NCBI RefSeq assembly: GCF_030253575.1
Contig: NC_080558.1
Location: 1,498,001-1,562,000, forward strand
Direction: 5' to 3'
DNA from: Rhododendron vialii
Taxonomy: Eukaryota > Streptophyta > Magnoliopsida > Ericales > Ericaceae
Length of the DNA: 64,000 bases
Part shown: positions 10,805 through 22,604 of the stretch, one piece after another
How the letters are laid out: the number at the start of each line of letters is the position of its first letter
Position numbering within the stretch: position 1 is the stretch's first letter
Translations under genes and position numbers: made by a program
The notes under the pieces: generated by a model
Database searches by the model: none
What the model was told of the DNA's origin: nothing
Seen by the model: only the letters and a program-made list of their open reading frames with translations

Positions 10805-13800
10805 ATGGCAATTGAGCAATACAACGATATTGCAAATGGTGATCAGGAACATACTAATGGTACTAATGGGCTTGAGGATATAGAGAGCCCCTTGTTAATC
10901 CAGCACAAGAAAGTTGGTGAATCCGAGGAAGACGACTCTGGAAAAGGCGGCGAAGAAGGATCGATTGGAATGGTTTTGCTTAGCACTGCTGTTGCCGTTT
11001 GTGGCTCGTTCGAATTCGGATCATGTGTGAGTAAATAAAATGCCTCTTTTTTTTGTTTTTGTTTTTCCTGTTCTTTCTTTTATTTTTGGTCAGGAATTAC
11101 AAAAATAAAATAAAATTGAGAAGTAAAAGTAGAACAAAAATCAAAGGGGAAAAAGAGAATTAGAAGTTGTTATTTTTTGCAGGTGGGGTATTCAGCTCCT
11201 ACTCAATCAGCTATAAGGGAAGATCTTGATCTTTCCCTAGCAGAGGTTAGTTTTAATTGACTTCTTACAACATTTCTCTCCTTGTTTCCAAAAAGCCTTT
11301 TTGTAAAAGCTTTTCTCCTTAATCCCAAAGGGTTGGCCGGTGGTCTTGGCTTGACACTTCGGGGTTCACTCCTTCTCTTCTAACTTTCTAAGCTTTCGGG
11401 TTCGATTCTTCTTGTCCCAACTCTTAGGGCCACCACGATAAGCTTGAAAAGAGCTGCGGGAAGAGCTATAAAGATTACTCCGAAGTGTCCTCAAGATGAC
11501 TTGGAACGCCCTACATCACCCGGAAGAAAAGCTTTCTCTTTGTTTTAAAAATTCTGAATTGCCGTAACAAATATGTTACCATTATTTTGCAGTACTCTCT
11601 TTTTGGTTCCATTGTGGCGATTGGAGCCATGGTTGGTGCTATTACGAGCGGCAGAATTTCCGACTCGATTGGTCGGAAATGGGTACGTCTTATTCGGTAT
11701 ACTGGCTACGTTTTCATTTTCGTTTTCCATTCTGTCTATCCCAACCGCACGGTCTTACCGCTCTCTCAATCTTTCATGAAAGAGTTTTTTAAAATCTGAA
11801 CCGTTCAAAAGTATTTGGATGGTGAGATTGAGTTGAGCGGGGGAGAGGTGTGGGTGTAGACTTTTGGTTTGTTTTTGGGCCGGAAAATTTGGATTACTTT
11901 ATTGCAAGTTGCAGTCGACAACTATTTATATTTATTACGTATTTTTTAATGGAAAAAACTATTCGTATTTTTTTTAGTATTTCTTTGAAACCAACTCACT
12001 TCTTTGAAAACAACGCAATAGTTTTTCTTAATTTTGTATGAAAGCAGGCAATGAGATTGTCAGCTGGTTGCTGCGTCATTGGGTGGCTAGCAGTCTACTT
12101 CGCCATGGTGTGTATCGCATCCAAACTTCTTCTTATGACTTACAATATTTATTTTATTTTATTTTTGTAACGGAGGAATAGCGATACAGTTAGAGCACTA
12201 TATGGACCCGATTGCACAATTCAAAAATTCGGGGGAGCTAGCACGACCACACTAGTCACGGCTCCCTATTTACTTCAGAGTACTCACTCGGTAGGGAATC
12301 GAATCCCAGACCTTGAGGAGTACTCCCAAAGTCTGAGCATCCGCCCGAACCACTGGGGCAACCCTGGATATGACCTACAATTTTACTTGATGGGAAAGTT
12401 GACAATGCACACCGCTTAAAAATGTGTACCACATGCACCTATTTTATGGTTCATTCATAACATTTTAGTGTGTTTCGTAACTTTTGTTATAGAATTTATA
12501 ACCTTTCAGCAATATAATTCGTAATATTTTTGTTATGATTCATAACATTTTGGTGCATCTCGTAACTTTTATACTAAAACTCATAACTTTTTAGCAATAC
12601 AATTCGTAACATTTAGGATTCGTAACTTTTATATTAAAATCATAACTTTTTACCAATACAATTTGTAACATTTTCTCTATGAATCAAAACATTTTAGGAG
12701 TGTATATGATGCACTCAAATAAGAGGTGTCTATTATAGTCTTTCCCTTATTTGATACATAAAATCAAAATCACAATACCAAGTAAACCTTTTTTCATGAT
12801 AATAATACAGGGAGCTCTTGTTCTTGACGTGGGAAGATTCTTAACAGGATATGGCATCGGAATTTTCTCTTTTGTGGTAACTATTCAAGAATTGGCTCAT
12901 TGTTTAACAATCTGGACTCATTATTTCGTCTTACAAAATATTTACTCTTGGACATGCTAAAGATTGTTGTTCAAAATTGGAACTCGGTTGACCAAACGGC
13001 ATTGATGAATGACTTAAAAACATAGGTCCCTGTATTTATTGCTGAAATAGCACCGACGAAGATCAGAGGAGGGCTCGCGACGCTTAACCAGGTAGGTGGA
13101 ACACAAAGCTCGTCTTTTTCGTTGGACTGTGTTTGGATCAAGAAGTAGTACAAAACTTAATTCCACAGAAATGCCATTTGGGAAAGATAAGATAAAGGCA
13201 ACAACCTTAACAAACAGAGGTTTGACAAATTGTTGACAACGTAACTAACATTTTGTTTCTCCCATTGTGGCTATGAAGTTGATGATTGTTGTTGGTGCAT
13301 CAACTGCGTACTTGTTGGGATCGCTCATATCATGGCGAACGCTAGCCTTGACCGGTAAATGTTTAATGTTTTCTCATATTATTTGAGTCGATTTCAAACG
13401 GATTAAGTTATGAGCATTTTGTGAAAGATCTATTGAGACTTTGGCATAAAGGGTAAAATGGTCATAACTCGAAAAAAGAATGAAAAAAAAGAAGACATTC
13501 AGAACCTAATGAAGGGATTTGAGTTGAAGGGCTTATTCCATGCATTGCCATACTCTTGGGCTTGTTCTTCATTCCGGAGTCCCCTAGATGGCTGGTAAGG
13601 TTTCAATTGGAATTTTTCGCAATACGGTTCTAATGCAAACTTGATGAGAAAATCGACTAAAAATTGTTTATAATCTCAGGCGAAGATAGGGAAACAAAAA
13701 GAATTCGAAGCTGCACTGCGCAAGCTTCGTGGGAAAGATGCTGATGTTTCTCGCGAGGAAGCTGAAATCCAGGTAAATTTTTGCACACAAATTGAAGTAA

Positions 13801-15258
13801 AATGGGATAAGCATTATTTGCGAAACCGACTATTTTTGTTTCTCTTGACAGGCTTATATTGAAGCGCTTCAGAGTCTTCCAAAATCTCAAATGCTAGATT
13901 TAGTTGATAGAAGATACATTCGAGCCGTAACAGTGAGTAACTTTTCTTACTTGTCGAAACAATAATTCTAGACCGGAAAGTACATCTGATAGACGTTCGT
14001 AACGATATTTTGAATTTTTTTGATGTCATTTAGATCGGAATTGGGTTAATGATTTTCCAGCAATTTGGAGGAATAAATGCATTTGGTTTCTATGCTAGTG
14101 ACATCTTCACAGAAGCAGGTAAACACGTCATAGTCTCTTCAGTATTCTAATACTAATTAATCTTACAAACTCAGAAAATTTGGCAGAAAAAAAAAAAAAA
14201 ACCAGAGCTCAAAATTAAGGATAATTTTTATGAAAATTTTTATGCTTTGTTTGGAACGTAAGGAAAGAAATGGAAAGGAAGGAAAAATATAAGAGCAAGA
14301 AGTTATAGCGAAAGTAGGTACTTTCCTTTGTTTGGTTTTGTAAAGAAAAAGGAAGGAAAATGTGAAAGAAAAGCGATTTCTCTTGTTTGGTTTTATGGAG
14401 AAAAGATGAAGAAAATAATATGTGATCAGAGTACGAAAACATTTGTATCGACTGGGGGTTGTGCCATGTCGTTACCTTCAAGGTCCCGAAATTAGTTGAG
14501 GTGCGCACAAGCTGGCTCGGACATCAAGTTATCAGAAGAATAAAAAAAAAACATTTGTAAAACCACTTTCTAGTGTTTTTTTTTTCTTAAATTATTTTCC
14601 CATTTTCCTTTCTTACCAAGAACCAACAAAGGAACAAAGGGCACCTTGAAAATACTGTCACTTAACACTCATTTGTGCATATTTGCAGGGATATCAGGGA
14701 AAGCTGGAACCATAGCCTATGCAATAATTCAGGTTTTTTAAAACTTCCCTTTCCTCTGAAGTTTCGAAATGAACCAATTCTTTTTGGATTGGTAAATTAA
14801 TTTGATTGCACTTGGATTTACAGGTTCCTATAACTTTAGTTGGAGCAATATTAATGGACAAATCAGGAAGAAGACCACTTCTCATGGTGAGTACTCTATG
14901 GCGATATTGTGGGGGGAAATTTTTTGGTGGCTAAGAAAATATATATATACTCTTGTATTTCTTAAGGTGTCTGCGACGGGAGAATTTCTTGGATGCTTTT
15001 TAACGGGAACCTCTTTCTTCCTCAAGGTAAGTTATTCATAACTGTAAATATATGCTGGGTTTGTGAAGCTTAATTTGGCTTTGGATTGTCGTTTTGCTAA
15101 CTATGTCGGAGCCCCCAAAAACCTAGACTTGAGTTACTGTCACGTTGAAGTCCGATCTTAGTTAACGATTTCGTACACGAATCAGGGGCGAAGCTTGTTG
15201 ATTGGATGGGATCCAATATTGGCAGTCGCGGGAGTACTGGTAAGTTAAGAAAACCGAA

Positions 15259-15302
<44 letters not shown>

Positions 15303-16138
15303 CATTTCCATGGCTTTCTTTCTAACATGTGTCATTGCAACTTGTCCTTGCAACTTGTCCTGCTATATGCCATGTTGTTATTATGTGCTTAATGTGGTTT
15401 TTCCCCCATTGATGAAACCAGATTTTTGTGGTATCATTCTCTATTGGAATGGGAGCAATTCCTTGGGTTATCATGTCTGAGGTAATAACTTCAATCCTCA
15501 AAAGTCACTATGTTTGAGTTCCTGATAAAAATTATGTTGTCGAAAATAAATATCGGGATCCGACATTTTCAATCTCTCGGCATGGAATCAGGTCGATGGA
15601 ATCTGAATTCTGTATTTTCCCCTCTCATCGGATACATTTAGGACCCTGCTTATCTGCTGTAAAAATTCGGACTACAAAAAACCAGTCTCATCTCGATTGT
15701 CCATTTGGGCAATCAATAGTTTAACAAATTTCAATTATTAAAGAGACTTTTGGGTGGTTGAGATTTCACGGATTGATCTCTTTTCCTATTTTTCTTCCCC
15801 CTGTAGATCTTCCCAATGCAAGTGAAGGGTATTGCTGGGAGTTTGGTGACGCTAGTGAACTGGTTGGGTGCCTGGGCTGTTTCTTATACTTTCAACTTTC
15901 TCATGAGCTGGAGTTCCTCAGGTCAGATGACTTTCGCAGAACTGTTTTCAAAAAGCCATTGAAATTTTGTGTTTATTTTTGGAACTGATTCCATTTCCAT
16001 GAGCCTTTCCTGTTTGCCTCAGGCACATTTTTTCTCTACGCTGCATTTAGCGCGCTCACAGTACTTTTTGTGGCGAAAGTGGTTCCGGAAACTAAGGGGA
16101 AAACGCTGGAGGAAATTCAGGCATCCATCAACTCATAG
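10805..16138 (+). CDS. ERD6-like (ESL) sugar transporter, copy 2, 18 exons, 492 aa
   Basis: Tandem paralog of the gene at 2732 with the same exon plan. Exons: 10805-11026, 11183-11245, 11593-11682, 12048-12107, 12811-12876, 13026-13091, 13279-13354, 13530-13594, 13680-13772, 13852-13932, 14034-14118, 14689-14732, 14824-14886, 14967-15026, 15186-15239, 15422-15481, 15807-15921, 16023-16138. Exons 2-18 have identical lengths in both genes; exon 1 is 6 bp longer. Motifs kept: [31 protein letters not shown] and PETKG. The N-tail has IESPLL (26-31), close to the LxxxLL tonoplast signal reported for some ESL proteins. Exon 15 reads GWDPILA, placing an Asp where copy 1 has Val in a membrane segment. 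Introns 2 and 4 contain SINEs and intron 15 a TA run. It appears intact and functional; transport direction and sugar are not deducible. Confidence 0.93.
11321..11526 (+). mobile_element. tRNA-derived SINE (intron 2 of copy 2)
   Basis: It contains an A-box-like TGGCCGGTGGTC and a B-box-like GGGTTCGATTC about 80 bp later. Flanking direct repeats AAAAGCTTTTCTCCTT (11305-11320) and AAAAGCTTTCTCTTT (11527-11541) look like a worn duplication. The same intron in copies 1 and 3 lacks the block. A poly-A tail is not obvious. Confidence 0.65.
12147..12368 (-). mobile_element. tRNA-derived SINE, reverse orientation (intron 4 of copy 2)
   Basis: Read on the minus strand it starts GGGTTGCCCCAGTGGTTCGG (A-box region), has GGGATTCGATTCC (B box) and ends in an A-rich tail of AAAATAAAATAAAATAAAT. 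Direct repeats TATGACTTACAAT (12134-12146) and TATGACCTACAAT (12369-12381) bound it with one mismatch. Absent from the matching introns of copies 1 and 3. Confidence 0.85.
14492..14520 (-). repeat. Dispersed repeat, unclassified family (inverted copy)
   Basis: Minus strand reads AGCTTGTGCGCACCTCAACT followed by AATTTCGGGACCTTGAAGG, matching the core at 29241 and 38267. It lies in intron 11 of ERD6-like copy 2. Only the core is recognisable. Confidence 0.5.
15261..15298. repeat. (AT)n microsatellite in intron 15 of copy 2
   Basis: About 19 AT units, shortly after the exon 15 donor. Absent from copy 1. Confidence 0.9.
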
Positions 16139-16754
16139 GGAAGAAAATGTATTCGATTTCGTATTGTTGTTTCTAGATAAGAGGTGGAATCTAGCTCGAG
16201 GCAACGGTGATTCTCGATGCAACATTGAAGGAAATTAGACTTGGAAGCATTTTCTTTCTGAAATTTCCCACTAATTTTTTCTTGGTTGAGTTGGGAATCA
16301 TTGGGAACATCATATTTCTTAGTGATTTGAAATGAGTTAAAGAATTGAAATTTCTTATTTTGTCAAGATTTGGAAGAAGAAATGGAGTGGGAGCCTCGGA
16401 TTCTATGGCGGTGTGATCTTGTTATTTTTATGTTTTTCTTTTCGATTGGCGAAAGTTAATTAGTATTGCTAAAATAGCAAGACTTAACACCTTGGAAGAA
16501 GAGTTGAACTCCAGACCGTTTTTCTCGTAGCACCTAATGTGTTGGGCCAGAGGCCTCTTGGCAGCACGATCTTGTTCTTACTTTGAGCCAACAAATTGCA
16601 ATCAAAATTTTGAAGATGAGTAAATTCATTTGATACCAACTTGTTCCTACATCAGTGCAGATGACTCATTTCGGATACTAAGTCATGGCTCCGCCCCTGC
16701 CCACACAGATAACGATACGTAGAGAAACGAATCTCTTTTATTTCTTAAAATATA

Positions 16755-17073
16755 CTCCGTTCGTTCCAAAATGGATGTCCATTTTGAAAAGCAAAAGCAT
16801 GAAAACACTTGATCTTCCCATTTTGCCCTTGTCTTAAACTATTCAAATTACTTTGACAAAAGGCCAGAAAGATACTTCAGTATACTTTGCCGCCAAGATT
16901 TTCTTACTCCTTGGATTCCGTTAGTTTACTACTCACAGTTTGGTTGCCAACTGTGAGTTGTTTTCAAAATGAAATGGTATTTTTGGAAGGTTTTATTAGA
17001 AAGGGTGTAATCATTGTGTCCGGATAAATTTTGAGTTTCCCCAAAATTGTCATCCAATATGGGACGGAGGGAG
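16755..17073. mobile_element. Stowaway-like MITE (Tc1/mariner)
   Basis: Left end CTCCGTTCGTTCC and right end, reverse complemented, CTCCCTCCGTCCC, with TA on both sides (16753-16754, 17074-17075). This is the usual plant Stowaway signature. The interior is AT-rich and non-coding. It lies between ERD6-like copies 2 and 3. Confidence 0.75.
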
Positions 17074-17459
17074 TAAATGATTTAGAGACATAACGATTTT
17101 TGACTGATATAACTTATATATAAATGGTCTTCTAAACTAGTGATGTGAGATGAACAATTATGATTCAATGTGAAATTACTATACATAAAATGTAAAAATA
17201 TCCAAGTAAAATATTTTTCATGCGTGTTTTTCGTCCAAATAGTTTACGTATTGTCAGCGTCAGTAATTCGACTAAATTACGAAAGTTTAGAATAGTTCAA
17301 GGATGAAAAGAGATAATTAACTCCAGAATGAACATGTTTTTATGGTAGTAATAAATAAGAATAAAAACTTGATTTTTTTTTTGTTGTCGATCTCAAAGTT
17401 ATGGAAGAAGTTGGTCAAAGCTCTTGACCCAAAAACCCATGTGGGATCCTAGGGCAGCA

Positions 17460-17647
17460 CTGGCTGTAAACGAACCGAGCGGCCCGCGAGCTCGACTCGT
17501 TCGATAAAAGCTCGGCTCATTAAGGAAGGTTCAGCTCGATTAATGAGGCTCATTTAGTAAATGACTAAGTTCAGCTCGTTAAATGTTCGGCTTGTTAAGA
17601 CTCGAACCAAGCTCAAACTCAACAAAGCTCGGCTCGTTTACAGCCAG
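17460..17647. mobile_element. AACGAGCC-type hAT-like MITE
   Basis: The ends CTGGCTGTAAACGA and TCGTTTACAGCCAG are perfect inverted repeats, with CTCG/AACGAGC-type words inside, as in the elements at 3137 and 4058. The flanking octamers do not match, so the insertion is old or the outer bases are lost. Confidence 0.65.
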
Positions 17648-18078
17648 CTTGTAAGAAAGTCTTAGATCATAGAATATGAGATTTGTTATGTTTGATTTCC
17701 TAATTAATCGATCCACAAACCAATTTTATACTATTCCATCAAACCAGTTACACCTATTGCTTGATTAATTGCCGCTGTTTTGAATCAACGGGCATTTCGA
17801 TCTTAAAGCACGATTACAGAATCACTCTCAAACGCATCTTTAAATGTTTCCAGGATTATTTCCCACTACGGGATGGAGAACGTGCACGCGTGTCTTTATT
17901 ATTGTGTCTAACATTCGAGCGAATAGAAAGTCGCTCGAGCGCTCTTCTTTTTTTTTTTTTCCAAAAATCTGAATTTCCCTGACTAGTTGCTTGATGTTCA
18001 GACTCGAGCGAACAAAGTCGCTCAAGTCGTCTCCGAATACATTTCGCTAATTTCTAAGCAAAGCTTTAAACAAACATT

Positions 18079-18142
18079 GGCTGATAAGATCATAAGCCAA
18101 TGACAGCTAATTTACGTCCCACATGCGTACTTGCATTAATCC
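18079..18142 (+). promoter_or_regulatory. Conserved upstream block, ERD6-like copy 3 (pseudogene)
   Basis: GGCTGATAAGATCATAAGCC then AATGACAGCTAATTTACGTC and ACATGCGTACTTGCATTAAT. The closest match is copy 1. It starts 260 bp upstream of the lost start codon, and a TATA-like TATATAATAT follows at 18181. The promoter region is thus better kept than the coding part. Confidence 0.6.
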
Positions 18143-18338
18143 AGTCGAACAAATTAATTATTAAACTTTCAACACACATGTATATAATATACACATATAT
18201 ACTCAACCCACAAATTTCTTCACACTGAATCCCACAAATCTTACTTTTTTGTATCGTTTCAATTTTATCGAATGTCCCCGAAGGAACCACAAACCTTACT
18301 TCTTCTCCCTCTCTTCTTCTTGTTCCTCGTTTACACAA

Positions 18339-21300
18339 GTGGCAATCGAAAATGGCTATCAAGAAAATATTGTGACTGAGGATCTAGAAAATCCCTTATT
18401 AACCGAGCACGAGAAAGTTGATGAATCTGAAAAAGGAGCCGAGAAAGGGTCGATCAGAATAGTTTTGCTTAGCACTGCGGTTGCTACTTGTGGCTCGTTC
18501 GAATTCGGATTATGTGTGAGTACATAAAATGTCTCTTTTTTTTTTTTTGGTTTAAAGGAGAATTATAAGTTGGTATTTTTGCGGGTGGGGTATTCAGCTC
18601 CTACTCAACCAGCTATAAGGGAAGATCTGCATCAATCGCCAGCAGAGGTTTTTTAATTTTCTTAATTCTTGAAAACATTTTTCTCCTCGTTTCCAAAAAT
18701 CCGGGGTTTTTTTTTTTTTTTGAAAAAAAAAATTCAGAATTTCCATAACTAAACTGTTTTGCCATTGTTTTACAGTACTCCCTTTTTGGTTCCATTTTGG
18801 CAATTGGTGCAATGGTTGGTGCTATTACAAGTGGAAAAATTTCTGACTCGATTGGTCGGAAATGGGTACGTAAGGGCTTGTTTGGTTATGATTTCGTTTT
18901 TCATTTTCTTCTTTTCGGAAAATTTGGATTACTTTTATTTCTGGTTGCTGTCGAAAACTATTTTTTTTCATTTTAAATTCCATCGAAAACCCTCGCTGCT
19001 TCGAAAACAACAAAATAGATTTTCTGAAATTTTGTATGAAAACAGGCAATGAGATTGTCAGCCGGTTGCTGCATCGTAGGGTGGCTAGCAATCTACTTCT
19101 CTACGGTATGTGTCGTATCCGAACAATTTATATCTTTCAAATTTATTTGCTATGTAAAATCAAAAGATCACAAAGTATAAGTGTTTTTCATGATTATGAT
19201 CCAGGGAGCTCTGGTTCTTGACATGGGAAGATTCTTAACGGGGTTGGTTTAATGGATTTCCAACAATTTGGAGGACGAAATGCAATTGGTTTCTATGCAA
19301 GTGAATTCTTCGTAGAAGCAGGTAAACATGTCGTAGTCCATTTCACTATTGTACTAATGCTACAAACTCCGAAAGATTTGACAGGAAAATTATAAATCAC
19401 GTTCATACAGGACGACACTAAAGATTATAAAAAAGACTACTGTTTGGTAGGAGTAATTTTTTTTTTCCGTCTTTAATGAACTTTTATTGTCACTGTTGGT
19501 CGTAATTTCGTACTTTTTAGACCACTCTTTTCGAGATGATTGACCAATCCACAAAGTTCCATTTGAATCTAATGAAAAATCGGAAAAGACGATCGATACC
19601 GAAACGAGAAATTTAGGAAGATTCTCATTGTGCATATTTGCAGGGCTATAAGGAAATGCTGGAACTACAGCATACGCTATTATTCAGGTTTCCAAACTTC
19701 CCTATCCACTCAAGTCTCAAGTGACAATTCTCTGAAGATTAGTAAGTTAAGAAAATTTAGTACTACCATAGTGTTCTTTATGAACATCAATAGTACTTTG
19801 TTGGTCATCACTTTGCTCTCTGTATCAATATCATGAAGCTAGTGTTTGCTGCGTTTCTCTTTCTTGATGTATCCTTATCAATTTATCAATATACATCAAA
19901 AAAGAGTAAGGAGTAGTATGTAACTAATACCATAACAAATTGTGGGGCGGGTGGCACGTCCAAATAAAATTTTTGTATTGCAAAAAATTGAAACAGCGTT
20001 AGTCTGCAGATCACGTGTATTTATTTTGGGTATTAAGTATATCGATGGATAATTAACGTACGAAAATATGTCCTTTTGTGGTATCATGCATGAATGATTA
20101 ACCTTATTGTGCTACAGTTCCAAAGTTCTAATTATGTGCCTAATGTGGTTTTTTTTTTTTTCCTCTTAATGATACAAGATTTTTGTAGCATCATTCTCTA
20201 TTGGAACGGGAGCAATTCCTTGGGCTATCATGTCTGAGGTATATTCAGATCTCAATCGTCAATAAAGCAGAAGACTGATTCTCTGTTTTTTTTTTCTTTC
20301 AATATTGTATACATTAACGGGAATTAGCGGGGTGTTAGTATGTTAGTTCGCGGGAGGTTCAGAGGCTGTCCATAGCCATGAACTCCAAACTGCCCCTCAC
20401 GGGGCTCAAATCATGCCTCCACTGAGGGAGGTGTACCAACTGAGCTGAGAGCTCATTGGTTATGATTTTCTGTTTGGGTTCCTGATAAAATTGATATTGT
20501 AGAAAAGAAAAAGAAAAAAAAGAAATTTTGGATCCAAAATTTTTCATCTTTCAATTTGGAAGCATGTCAATAGAATCTGGATGTTGTACTTCTCATCTCA
20601 TCATATACATCTTGGATCCTGCTTCTCTGCAGACCAGATTTGGACCGAAATAAGCAGTCTCATCTCGATTGTCCATTTGTGCAATCAATAGTTTAGCGAA
20701 TCTGAATTATTAATAAGATTTTTAGGTGGTCGAGATAAGACAGACTAATCTTTATAGTCCAAAGCCAAACTGCATGCAGAGATGCCATTTGAGTTTTGTA
20801 TTCCTCATCTCATCTCATATCTCATCTTACTATTAAAAAGACTTTAGGGTGATCAATACAATACAGACTGATATTTGTGGTCCATAGCCGAGCTGCAGAG
20901 ACGCCATTTCTACAAGTATGCACATGAACCAACAAAAAAGAAATACGTGAAATTTTCTTCTTCCTTAATATTCTCTGTGAAAAAGGGAAAAAAATCAAGG
21001 AATTCAAAGATAATTCCATTTCCCATTTGGCTATTTTTCTTTCCCCTGTAGATCTTCCCAATACATGTGATGGGTATTGCTGGGAGTTTGGTGACCCTAG
21101 TGAGCTGGTTTGGTACTTGGGCAGTTTCTTATACTTTCAACTTTCTCATGAGCTGGAGTTCCTCAGGTCAGATAATATTTGCAAATTAATTGTTTTTCAT
21201 TCCATTTTTTTCGAAAAACCATCAAAAAAATACACTCCTAATTCGTTTCATTGTTTATGGCAACTGATATCTGTCGTCGGTCTTTTTTCTTCCTCAGGCA

Positions 21301-21431
21301 CATTTTTCGTCTACCCTGCGTTTAGCGCACAAACTGTACTTTTCGTGGCGAAAATGGTACCCGAAACCAAGGGGAAGACACTGGAGGAAATTCAGGCTTC
21401 CATCAACACACAGGGAAGAATGAAGTTATGA
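18339..21431 (+). pseudogene. ERD6-like sugar transporter pseudogene, copy 3
   Basis: Third tandem paralog, broken. The position of the usual ATG reads GTG (18339-18341); an in-frame ATG exists only upstream at 18249. Recognisable pieces: exon 1 (18339-18515), exon 2 (18585-18647, acceptor AG changed to GG), exon 3 (18776-18865), exon 4 (19046-19105), then the start of exon 5 (19205-~19241) joined directly to the middle of exon 11 (~19242-19321) out of frame, giving a stop at once. Exon 12 (19644-19687) has TCA changed to TAA. Exons 6-10 and 13-15 are missing. Exons 16 (20179-20238), 17 (21052-21166) and 18 (21298-21431) remain readable. The N-tail LENPLL is an exact LxxxLL motif. The conserved upstream block survives, so a transcript could still form. 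It cannot encode a complete transporter. Confidence 0.92.
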
Positions 21432-21577
21432 AGCTGAGTGTATTGGAAATTAATTCAAGAATGGAGTATTGGAAATGAGGCTTGCTTTTCATGGCAAATT
21501 GATTTGCTTTTTTGCAGTTCCCAATCTCTTTAAAATGGGAATTGATTTTCGATTCGTTAAAAAACAAGAGTTGATTT

Positions 21578-22245
21578 TGTGGGGCTCCGATGAATCTGGT
21601 TTACTCCTTCGTGAATCGTGGCTTGATTGAGAGTGGCTTTTGACTTCCACCTAGCTTGCACAAGGAAGCACGACTAAAAGACCACACCGGAGGATCTCCG
21701 AAATGGCCCTCCGGTGCAAGGATGAGTACAGTATTCAGAGATGAAATCCAAGAACTAGGGTTTGAGTATGGAGTAGTGTGTACCTCTCTAAGGTAGGCAT
21801 AGAGGGGTATTTTATAGGGCTTCCTTTAGCTTGGCCTCCAAGAGTGTACATGTGCTTGTCACGCATTGGTTGACGTTACCCTTGCATCATGTTAGGGTTT
21901 TGTAATTGTTTGTGGGGTGAGCTAGCACCTTCACGTGCCCTCATCCTTATCCATGCACGTAACCGCTTGGATGACGTCAGAGTCGTCATCATGGTTACGG
22001 TTATCGCTCCCACGTGGGTGAGCTGGCGGCATGGTCCCCACGTCCGTTCGAGACCGAATGCAGGGTCCGATCGTCAAAGGGTCGGCATGCTCAACAGATG
22101 ATTCCTTTTGACTTCTGGGGAGGCTCCGTAGAGCGTCTGGACAAGCCAAGCCGAACCATCGTCCAGGTTCGGACTGCACAGTCCTCTCGCGGGAGACTCG
22201 ATATCTGCTCGGCATGAGCCCGAGCCGTTATTTCGGCCTGCTACA
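21578..22245. mobile_element. Solo LTR, probably Ty3/gypsy-like
   Basis: A 668-bp unit begins TGTGGGGCTCCGATG and ends CGGCCTGCTACA (TGT...ACA). A perfect 5-bp duplication, GATTT, lies at 21573-21577 and 22246-22250. No retroelement coding region adjoins it. The right half is much more GC-rich than the neighbouring DNA. The perfect duplication suggests a fairly recent insertion. Family is a guess; termini and duplication are directly visible. It lies about 150 bp past the copy 3 stop codon. Confidence 0.8.
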
Positions 22246-22289
22246 GATTTTGAACCAAGTCTGTAATCTTTTGGTGATAACTAACACAC

Positions 22290-22495
22290 GTGAAGGGTAG
22301 TCGCAATGGTTAATTGCTTGTTTTGGCGGGGCTTACCATCCAAGGTCGCAAGGCCGATTCCCCTCAACAAAAATTTGTCCTTGGAGCCACCTCACCTTAC
22401 CCAAAAGCGTGGAAATGATTATGGAAGGAGCTGAAAGGATTAGTCTGGTTGATTGGGATACTCTTCATTACCCAAAAAAGGAAAAAAAAAAAAAA
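22290..22495 (+). mobile_element. Probable tRNA-derived SINE with A-tail
   Basis: GGGTAGTCGCAATGGTTAAT resembles an A-box region, AGGCCGATTCCCC a B box, and the block ends in AAAAAAGG followed by a run of about 14 A. I could not find a convincing duplication, so the ends are approximate. Confidence 0.55.
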
Positions 22496-22604
22496 CTACT
22501 TTTGCATTCAATTTATCAGCTAATTAAAATTTCGCAATATGAACTTTATTCTAAACCAACGTAGCTCACATTTTCCATAAACTTTTGTCCTTTTTTCTTA
22601 ATCA

